Source: Methylomicrobium sp051061015
GTDB lineage: Bacteria; Pseudomonadota; Gammaproteobacteria; Methylococcales; Methylomonadaceae
Direction of reading: 5' to 3'
Assembly: GCA_051061015.1 (NCBI GenBank)
Contig: JBPFEG010000013.1
Location: 248,001-312,000 of the forward strand
Length of the DNA stretch: 64,000 nt
The stretch's first letter is position 1; each line of letters opens with the position of its first letter. Below, piece after piece: positions 51,693-61,144 of this stretch. A program made the position numbers and the translations under genes. The notes under the pieces are model-generated. The model worked only from the letters and a program-made list of their open reading frames with translations. It was not told where the DNA came from and did no database searches.

Positions 51693-53597
51693 TTAGACAA
51701 GCATCGCCAAGTAGTCGGCTTCAGTGATCACCTTCACCCCTTTTTCCTTCGCCGCGTTTATTTTCGCCAACCCCACGTCGTCGCCGGTGACCAGAAAATC
51801 GGTTTTACCGCTGACCGAACTGGCAACCTTCGCGCCAAGCCTTTTGGCATCGCGCGTCATATCCTCGCGCGAACCGCGCGTCATCGTGCCGGTAAAAACA
51901 ATCGTTTTGCCCGCGATCGGGCTCATCGCTTGCGCCTGCTCGCTGCGAAGCGGGGTTCTGATCAGATTGAAACCGAGCGCATGAATGCGCAGGAAATCAT
52001 TCTTGATTTTCGCCAGATTCGCAATCACTGCTTCGCCGGTTTTTTTCGCAAACCCTTCAATCGAAATGATGTCGTCCAAAGTCAGATCAAAAATGGACAG
52101 CAACGGAAAATGCTGCAAAAGCCGCTCGCAGTTGCCGAGCCCCATCCGGTAAATACCGAAAGCGCCAAGAAAGCGCCAGTCCTCGATCGGATCGAGTCGG
52201 CTTCTGGCCAGTTGATCGAGCAGATTCTGCGAGGTTTTTTCCCCGAAGCCGAGCTGCTGCAAATACTTTATGTCCAGCTGATAGATTTGATAAACCGAGT
52301 GAACTCCTGCCGCGTGCAGTTTTTCGATCGTCTTCTCGCCGAAACCGTCGATATTGCCGAGCGTTCTGAAAAAATGCTCGATCGTATTTTCGATTTGCGC
52401 CGGGCATTGCACCGGATTCGGGCAATACAAATAATCGCTGTCCCAGATCAGAGCGGTACCGCAGCTCGGGCAGGTTTCGGGAATTTGCGGCGTTTGCGGA
52501 ATGATCACCCGTTCGATTTTCGGGATCACCAGACCCGAACGGATCAATTCGATTACCGCGCCCTCGCCGATGCCCATTTCCTTTACCATTTTATAGTGAT
52601 GCGCAGTCGCCCGGGAAATCAGCGCCCCGCTCAGTTTGGTCGGCTCCAGTTCGGCGACCGGATTGACCCGGCCGGAACGCGAAGTTTGCGGGGTCACGCG
52701 CAAGACCTTGACGACGGCAGTCGCGACATTATTTTTATAAGCGATCTGCCAACGGTGATGGTGGCGAGTCGCCCCCATGTACTGCTTGATCCGGGCGTCG
52801 GTTACTTCGAAGATTACCCCGTCGACATCGTAATCGACCTTAGCCGGCACCGTATGGACGATCGATTCAAACTGTTCCAGAATCTCTTTTGCCGAACCTT
52901 GCCAGTACGGCAACTGCGCAAACGGAAAGAATACCGCAGCGTGGTTCTGAATCGCCGCCAAGGCGTGCTCTTCGAGTTCTTTCTCCTTGATGATGCTGGC
53001 CTGAAAGTTGCGCGTGTTTTCGAAAAAATCGGCCAGATGTGTGGTGAAATAACGTTGGTCGACAACGATCTCACCAGCGCCCTGCCCCCGTCTGCCGTCT
53101 CCGCCGACGATCAGGCCGCGCGCAAATACCCGGCTGATGTCGGTACCCTTGCGGCCATTACCGCGCGTATAGAGCATGTTCCCGTCATCATAAGCCGCAA
53201 ACCCGTCCAGCTTCGGCGTCGCGCGAAACCGCAACTGGTCAAATTCTATGCCCAGATCCTTCGCCGCTTTTTCGACACGTTGCACCCATTTTTCGATACC
53301 GTCCTTCGTATAAGCTTTTTCGGTCGAAAGCATCATCTCGGGTAAAGTGACCGTTTTTCCGACAAACGCTTTCTCGGGCTCGACCGTTTCCAGATACGGA
53401 TGATCAGAATGACGTCTACGCAACTCCTCGAGAAACACGAAATCGTACAGAGCGTCCGAAATGATCGGCTCGCCGCGCCGGTAATAGTCGTTGCAGACTT
53501 GCAGAAACTCGAGCAATTCGTCGTCGGACAATTGGGCGGGCTGCGCCTCGGCCGCGATTTTAAGGATGGCTTCGGGAGGAGTATTCTTGTTATTCAA
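51693..53597 (-). CDS. ligA: Divergent NAD+-dependent DNA ligase
   Basis: A 634-residue protein with the LigA domain order: an N-terminal NMN-binding helical part, adenylation domain, OB fold, Cys4 zinc finger (CPSC and a later YCPN...C), helix-hairpin-helix repeats, and BRCT (about 560-634). The adenylated lysine is K129 in TPKLDGFA. Several motifs differ from ordinary LigA: KLDGLAV becomes KLDGFAA, RGDG becomes RGNG, the EVRGEV strand becomes AGEIVV, and NPRNAAAGS becomes NTRNFQAS. It seals nicks using NAD+ if active. It follows zipA by 80 bp, the place ligA occupies in related bacteria. Confidence 0.82.
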   Translation of the reverse strand: MNNKNTPPEAILKIAAEAQPAQLSDDELLEFLQVCNDYYRRGEPIISDALYDFVFLEELRRRHSDHPYLETVEPEKAFVGKTVTLPEMMLSTEKAYTKDGIEKWVQRVEKAAKDLGIEFDQLRFRATPKLDGFAAYDDGNMLYTRGNGRKGTDISRVFARGLIVGGDGRRGQGAGEIVVDQRYFTTHLADFFENTRNFQASIIKEKELEEHALAAIQNHAAVFFPFAQLPYWQGSAKEILEQFESIVHTVPAKVDYDVDGVIFEVTDARIKQYMGATRHHHRWQIAYKNNVATAVVKVLRVTPQTSRSGRVNPVAELEPTKLSGALISRATAHHYKMVKEMGIGEGAVIELIRSGLVIPKIERVIIPQTPQIPETCPSCGTALIWDSDYLYCPNPVQCPAQIENTIEHFFRTLGNIDGFGEKTIEKLHAAGVHSVYQIYQLDIKYLQQLGFGEKTSQNLLDQLARSRLDPIEDWRFLGAFGIYRMGLGNCERLLQHFPLLSIFDLTLDDIISIEGFAKKTGEAVIANLAKIKNDFLRIHALGFNLIRTPLRSEQAQAMSPIAGKTIVFTGTMTRGSREDMTRDAKRLGAKVASSVSGKTDFLVTGDDVGLAKINAAKEKGVKVITEADYLAMLV

Positions 53598-53677
53598 TGG
53601 AATCGACCGGCAATAAAAGGCAGCCCGGATGAATCGCCCAAAGACGAAAAATCCGCCTTGATCAAACTTTCCAGTTT

Positions 53678-54387
53678 TTACAAACTACGGCGTATCAACT
53701 CTACCGTATTCTCGCTCAACGGCTTGTGCTCATGATCGAGCACAGTGCCGTCGAGTTCCGCGGCCATAAACACAGCCGTCTGCACGAAGTCATCAAATAC
53801 TGACGAGGCATCTTCCAGTTCGCCAGGCTGCATGAAAAAGATGATACCCGGGCAATTAAACTCCTCCAGATCATGCTCGGGAAAGGTCCCCGGCGGTATC
53901 ATACTGGCGACGCCGAAATCCACCAGACGCTTCGCATCAAGCCGTTCGTAAATTTTCAGATTTCCGTATTCGAGGCCGACGATCTCGAACGCCTGCGCAA
54001 GATCGATCCCATTAAAGCCTCCATCCTGATTCGCGACCACGCTGAACTGGATGATGCTGGGCGCAGCAAAACGGGGCTCCGGTTCGCTATATTCTTCATC
54101 GTCCACCGGTTCGTCGATCTCCGGCTCTTGATAACGTCCCGGTTTGCTCGCTGGCGCTGCCAGCGCAATTTCCATCGCTTCGTCACCCTCATCGCCGAGC
54201 GTGCCCAGAAAGTCCTCATCGTCAATGGCCTGCCTATCGTGAAGGCCGGTTTTTGGCGGCGTTTCGTCCTCGAAATCTTCCAGGCTGCGCCGGTATTTCG
54301 TGTTTTTGACGAAGGCCCACGCCAGCATACCGGTAATGATAATCAAACCGGTTGCAATGATCACAATTCTCAATAATTCTTTATCCA

Positions 54388-54388
<1 letters not shown>
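53678..54388 (-). CDS. zipA: Cell division protein ZipA
   Basis: A 236-residue divisome anchor. It has an N-terminal TM helix (about 7-27), a short acidic linker rich in Asp, Glu and Pro (35-110) and the C-terminal FtsZ-binding domain (about 110-236, with SVVANQDGGFNGIDL and the FMAAELDGTV segment). It tethers FtsZ to the inner membrane. It starts in a TGATG overlap with the smc stop, and the ligase follows, the order known from other Gammaproteobacteria. The linker is shorter than in E. coli (328 residues). Confidence 0.92.
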
Positions 54389-57897
<3,509 letters not shown>

Positions 57898-57960
57898 TAC
57901 GGAAATAAAAGAAATCCAACACTGATAAAATAGGCGTGTATTATCGATGATTATGAGGTG

Positions 57961-57985
57961 GGCTGCGACTGTTTTCCGCGCAGCC
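57961..57985. terminator. Hairpin between the lipoprotein gene and smc
   Basis: A 7-bp stem GGCTGCG (57961-57967) / CGCAGCC (57979-57985) with an 11-base loop. It is 30 bp after the lipoprotein stop on the minus strand, upstream of smc. No T-tract, so possibly a weak terminator. Confidence 0.35.
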
Positions 57986-58014
57986 GTGCAGCCCTAACGC
58001 ATCGGCATGGCAAA

Positions 58015-58746
58015 CTAGAAACCGGCGGCCTTATCACGTGCTGCTTTTGCGCCCTGGAAATCTTTTTGCATTTCGCGCGCATGGGCAATCAGCAGCCAAC
58101 TGTGCTTCTTCAGATATCGGTCCCCACCCGCCAGATAGGCGGCTTTTTTCGCCAGCTCCTCGGCCAGTTTCGGTTTGGATTGCTTCAAGCGAAGCAGTGC
58201 CAGCTTGTAATAGAGGCCGGCATTGTTCGGTTCGATGCTACGAGCCCGCTCAATCGTCGCAATCGCGGAATCCAGATTTCCGGATTGGCTATTCTGATTA
58301 GCGGCCGTTACCAGGGCACCCACAGCCGGAGAAGAGGATGCGGATGGTTCTATCGGTTGAAAAGGGGGCGGTACAAATGTTTCGGGCGCAGGAGCATTTA
58401 CCGCAGAGCCTGGCGATACCGGTGAAACCGGCGAAGGCTCAATACCGCCGGCCGCAGCCGGCACTTCGGCTTCCGGCAATGATGGCGCAAAGCTGTCTGT
58501 CCCGTCGCTCAGCGGCTCCGGCGCAATAGGCGTCACCTGCTGATTGAATTCCGGAATCGGCGTCGTTTGCACGGGTGATTCCGGGATCTGAACCGGGGCC
58601 GTCTGCGGCGGCATAGGCATGGGCGGCTGCCGGTAAATCGGCGCAGGGCGGGAATAAACCGGAGCAGGAGATTGTTGTTCGTAAAGCCCCGCACAGCCCG
58701 ACAAGAGCCCGGACAGTACAAAAAGTATAATAAAATGTTTTTGCAT
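58015..58746 (-). CDS. Proline-rich lipoprotein with TPR-like C-terminus
   Basis: A 243-residue lipoprotein. The signal peptide MQKHFIILFVLSGLLSGC ends in a lipobox LSGC, with Cys18 as the lipidation site. A low-complexity region rich in Pro, Ala, Ser and Glu (about 25-150) spans the periplasm. The C-terminal 85 residues hold TPR-like helices (LDSAIATIERARSIEPNNAG, YYKLALLRLKQSKPKLAEEL). I use ATG 58746, since the longer frame (58887) would bury the signal peptide in a basic leader. TPR lipoproteins of this design often serve as outer-membrane scaffold proteins; the partner is unknown. Confidence 0.82.
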   Translation of the reverse strand: MQKHFIILFVLSGLLSGCAGLYEQQSPAPVYSRPAPIYRQPPMPMPPQTAPVQIPESPVQTTPIPEFNQQVTPIAPEPLSDGTDSFAPSLPEAEVPAAAGGIEPSPVSPVSPGSAVNAPAPETFVPPPFQPIEPSASSSPAVGALVTAANQNSQSGNLDSAIATIERARSIEPNNAGLYYKLALLRLKQSKPKLAEELAKKAAYLAGGDRYLKKHSWLLIAHAREMQKDFQGAKAARDKAAGF

Positions 58747-58829
58747 CACTGATTTCTCTTTTAGCGTACGGAAGACGGAAAATATCACCGTCCGCCCTAA
58801 CAAAACCCAGGCCATTGCTTTCGGCACCG

Positions 58830-59258
58830 TCAGAAAACCTTTTCGCCGTAATAATTGATCTTCTGCAGCCGATTCAGATTCGTGCACCTGGGGTCGAGCT
58901 TCAATAGTTTAAAAATAGCCCGAACCTCCTTCGCCCTGATTTCCTCAAGGGTACCGAATCTTAACTTAAATAGACTATTTTTCCTACCTTCAGGAAAAAG
59001 GCTCATGATTCGACCGATCTCCTCATCAATAATTTGCCGCGCCTTCTGCAACTCTCTCAATACATCGTGAGGAAGTTCAAACGGATTCTCCAATTCAACG
59101 GCAACGACCACCCTTTCCGGTCGATCCTGTAGACCAGCATTTTTAGCGATCAGCATCTCACGCAAACGCCGGCTTTTCGCTGGATCGACAAGCATACGGG
59201 TTTCACTGACTTCCACACGGGGAAAGATCGAGTCTGTTCGTTCTGTATCTTTGGGCAT
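58830..59258 (-). CDS. Basic hypothetical protein, 142 residues
   Basis: I do not recognise this protein. It is charged, mostly helical and without signal peptide or membrane segment. Two visible segments are a Leu/Glu-rich helix LRELQKARQIIDEEIGRI and a Lys-rich C-terminus. ATG 59258 lacks a clear ribosome site; a TTG seven codons upstream is an alternative. Codon use looks like the surrounding genes. It precedes the lipoprotein gene by 83 bp on the same strand and may be cotranscribed. Confidence 0.6.
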   Translation of the reverse strand: MPKDTERTDSIFPRVEVSETRMLVDPAKSRRLREMLIAKNAGLQDRPERVVVAVELENPFELPHDVLRELQKARQIIDEEIGRIMSLFPEGRKNSLFKLRFGTLEEIRAKEVRAIFKLLKLDPRCTNLNRLQKINYYGEKVF

Positions 59259-59279
59259 GATCGGCAAGCGGGGCGTCAA

Positions 59280-59493
59280 GTGAATACGCAGACTTTAACC
59301 CGACTCGTTAAGAAATAACAAGCCTTCTCAGGGGTGCATTCGATTTATCGCATGCGGCGCGGGCAGGCCAGCCGTTTGCAGAGTACTCCGGACTTAAAAC
59401 CGAATTTGAAAGAAGTTTAAAAAAAACCCACCTGAAATGTTAAAAAGATACTCAAGGCGAATTTCGAAGGAAAGGAAAAGAAAAAATCTGCGG
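59280..59493. other. Gene-free region before the small ORF terminator
   Basis: I see no gene, RNA or clear repeat in these 214 bp. Sequence is unremarkable except for an A-rich tract near 59418-59428. Together with the terminator it separates the small membrane-protein gene (59583-59714) from the basic hypothetical protein. Confidence 0.4.
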
Positions 59494-59549
59494 GAAATAA
59501 AAAGGCCGCCACCAATCATTGAAGCTTCCAAGATCAGTTTAGGCGGCCT
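59494..59549 (-). terminator. Strong intrinsic terminator of the 43-residue gene
   Basis: Reading on the minus strand: an 8-bp stem AGGCCGCC (59549-59542) / GGCGGCCT (59510-59503) encloses a 31-base loop that contains a second palindrome TTGGAAGCTTCAA. A T-rich tract (TTTTTATTT) follows. It lies 33 bp after the stop of the small ORF. Confidence 0.75.
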
Positions 59550-59582
59550 AAATACTTAATAAAGCGGGTTTGAGACAGAGAT

Positions 59583-59714
59583 TTATTGCTCGTCGTCTGG
59601 ATGTGGAGCGAAAACCCATTTTACCAGAGCAAAAACTGCACCAATAACAACCAACAATCCAACGATACCAGCTGGTGTTTTCAATGTCTCAGTTAAATCT
59701 AAGATGAACCCCAT
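59583..59714 (-). CDS. 43-residue single-pass membrane protein
   Basis: A short frame that reads MGFILDLTETLKTPAGIVGL and continues through a hydrophobic helix (about 15-35, LVVIGAVFALVKWVF) to the polar C-terminus APHPDDEQ. Its N-terminal part is short and polar with Asp, Glu and Lys. Codons are those of highly expressed genes (GTT, GCT, GGT). AGGTAGGA precedes the ATG by about 6 bases, a near-consensus promoter stands about 67 bp upstream, and a terminator follows. All four marks of a real gene are therefore present. I know of no named family. Confidence 0.8.
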   Translation of the reverse strand: MGFILDLTETLKTPAGIVGLLVVIGAVFALVKWVFAPHPDDEQ

Positions 59715-59780
59715 ATTAGTCCTACCTATAATTGTAAATATTTTTTAGAAATTGCCAGGTTAGTAGCAAATGGAATGCAC

Positions 59781-59808
59781 ATGATACTTTAGGCATGTTT
59801 AATGTCAA
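59781..59808 (-). promoter_or_regulatory. Near-consensus sigma-70 promoter of the 43-residue gene
   Basis: On the minus strand, -35 TTGACA (59808-59803, perfect), a 16-bp spacer, and -10 TATCAT (59786-59781, one mismatch). Transcription would start near 59774, giving a leader of about 60 bases before the ATG at 59714. Confidence 0.7.
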
Positions 59809-59868
59809 GGGTTATTGACGGATAAACGGCCATGCGCCGCTTCACGCCATTCTTTTTGCCGCGCAAGT

Positions 59869-59897
59869 ATGACCTCGGATAACGAGTGTGGTATAGT
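59869..59897 (+). promoter_or_regulatory. Promoter of the exported lipocalin-like gene
   Basis: -35 ATGACC (59869-59874), a 17-bp spacer and -10 TATAGT (59892-59897) precede the ATG at 59942 by 44 bp. A GGGGGA ribosome site lies about 8 bases before that ATG. The -35 matches consensus at four of six bases. Confidence 0.5.
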
Positions 59898-59941
59898 TTA
59901 AATTCTGTGTATTTGATATTTGGACTGAGGGGGATAAATTC

Positions 59942-60319
59942 ATGCGCCACTATTTATTGACATCGGTAGCTTTGCTGGCGTCTTTTACTGCAAACGCCGA
60001 TGTTCCTTTAAAGGATGCCAGCGACATTCTGGGCAAATGGACTGTGTATGCGGAAGCGTCAAAACTGGACGGCGAGAAGAAAAACGTCAATATCGTCTGG
60101 GAGTTTGCGGAAGGCGGCATCTTGCATACGATCGCGACCGACTCGCTCGGCCGTACCAATGAGATGAAAATCGAAGTAAAATACATGGTTGAGGATGGAG
60201 TATTAAAAAAAGAAGTGTCGCCGGGACGCGGCAAGTTTGAGACATGCAAAGCCGTCGAAAAAACTGCAGACAGCATGATACTCAAGTGTTCTTTCAATTA
60301 CTTTTTCTTAAAAAAATAA
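59942..60319 (+). CDS. Small exported lipocalin-like protein
   Basis: A 125-residue precursor with a signal peptide (MRHYLLTSVALLASFTANA, residues 1-19). The mature part of about 105 residues begins with a lipocalin-like GKW motif (ILGKWTVYAEASKLDG), then alternating polar/hydrophobic strands and two Cys (in FETCKAV and LKCSF) that may form a disulfide. I infer a small periplasmic beta-barrel that binds an unknown ligand. It is followed 28 bp later by a membrane protein gene in the same direction, probably one operon. Confidence 0.7.
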   Translation: MRHYLLTSVALLASFTANADVPLKDASDILGKWTVYAEASKLDGEKKNVNIVWEFAEGGILHTIATDSLGRTNEMKIEVKYMVEDGVLKKEVSPGRGKFETCKAVEKTADSMILKCSFNYFFLKK

Positions 60320-60347
60320 TAACTAAGAAAACAATAAAGGTGTAACT

Positions 60348-60773
60348 ATGATTGGTGGTATTTTAATGGTGCTTGCCGTAATCTGGGTCTACCAGTCGGC
60401 AAATAAAGCAAAAGTCAGCAACCCATTACTATGGGTCGGAATTGCAGCAGCTGTGTTTTTTGTCGTGCAGATGCTTTTGGTGCAGGCCAACGTTTTTATC
60501 CTGGAAGCTATCCGGGGCGGCGAGGCCGACGCTAACTATGAAAGAGACCTGCTCAGCGTCGGTGACAGAAAAAACCAGGGCGGTTTCCAGGGCATCGGCG
60601 GCTATCTGCTGTCAGTCTTTTTTGAGCTGGTCCCGCCGCTCGCCGGCCTGCTCGCGGTTGCGTTCGTTCGACTCAAGTTCGTTACGAAGGAAAGCTTTTC
60701 AGTCAATAATCTGTTCAGCGGTATCAAAGAAATGTTCACCAGCATTTCGCAAAGCTTCAAATCTCCGGAATAA
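60348..60773 (+). CDS. Hypothetical membrane protein, 141 residues
   Basis: It has about three membrane helices (1-16, 25-47 and 83-104) with a polar loop (about 55-82) and a Ser/Phe-rich, Lys-containing tail. No family is recognised. It follows the lipocalin-like gene with an AAAGGTG ribosome site and ends 27 bp before a strong bidirectional terminator, so the two form a two-gene unit. Confidence 0.65.
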   Translation: MIGGILMVLAVIWVYQSANKAKVSNPLLWVGIAAAVFFVVQMLLVQANVFILEAIRGGEADANYERDLLSVGDRKNQGGFQGIGGYLLSVFFELVPPLAGLLAVAFVRLKFVTKESFSVNNLFSGIKEMFTSISQSFKSPE

Positions 60774-60800
60774 AAAACGCTGGACGGCATCCGCCTCACT

Positions 60801-60829
60801 AAAAAGCTCAAGCAATGCTTGAGCTTTTT
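60801..60829. terminator. Bidirectional intrinsic terminator
   Basis: AAAAAGCTCAAGC-AAT-GCTTGAGCTTTTT is a perfect 13-bp inverted repeat with a 3-base centre and A/T tracts on both sides. It serves the membrane-protein gene on the plus strand and the DUF2970 gene on the minus strand. Confidence 0.85.
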
Positions 60830-60865
60830 AGTTTAAGGCATGAGTTTGCGTTATAAAATCAACGA

Positions 60866-61054
60866 TTAACCGGTGACCATCCGTACCAGGAAAATGATCG
60901 CAGACACAAAAATGACCGTAAATACCAGCCCCGCTATCAGATAGATCGGCAATGAGCCTTGCGTAAAATCTTTTTGCCTGTTTTTTTCGCTTTGCACCCC
61001 CACCGCAGCGGATAATACACTCTTTATCACATCGATCATCGATGGTTTGGACAT
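60866..61054 (-). CDS. DUF2970 small membrane protein
   Basis: A 62-residue protein: an N-terminal cytoplasmic helix (MIDVIKSVLSAAVGVQSEKN), a basic linker and a single TM (about 36-59). This is the DUF2970 pattern, common in Proteobacteria and of unknown function. It is preceded by GGAGAG in good position and is divergent from metH over 90 bp. A longer frame in another phase (60828-61079) is a shadow. Confidence 0.82.
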   Translation of the reverse strand: MSKPSMIDVIKSVLSAAVGVQSEKNRQKDFTQGSLPIYLIAGLVFTVIFVSAIIFLVRMVTG

Positions 61055-61144
61055 AAATCTCTCCTCCGAAAAGTTTCAATCATATAGATCGAACCCGTCA
61101 ATCGCAATTTTTCGATGATCCAGCCTGACCTCATACCTTTGCCC

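Noticed and set aside
51528..53345. 605-codon plus-strand open frame
   Set aside because: Antisense to the DNA ligase and extending past its end; composition is Arg/Phe/His-rich and no domain is seen.
60828..61079. 83-codon minus-strand frame overlapping the DUF2970 gene
   Set aside because: The other phase gives a recognised DUF2970 protein with a good ribosome site; this one runs through the terminator region.
61055..61144. SAM or cobalamin riboswitch before metH
   Set aside because: The 90-bp leader is too short for a cobalamin riboswitch and shows no SAM-riboswitch core or terminator-like hairpin.
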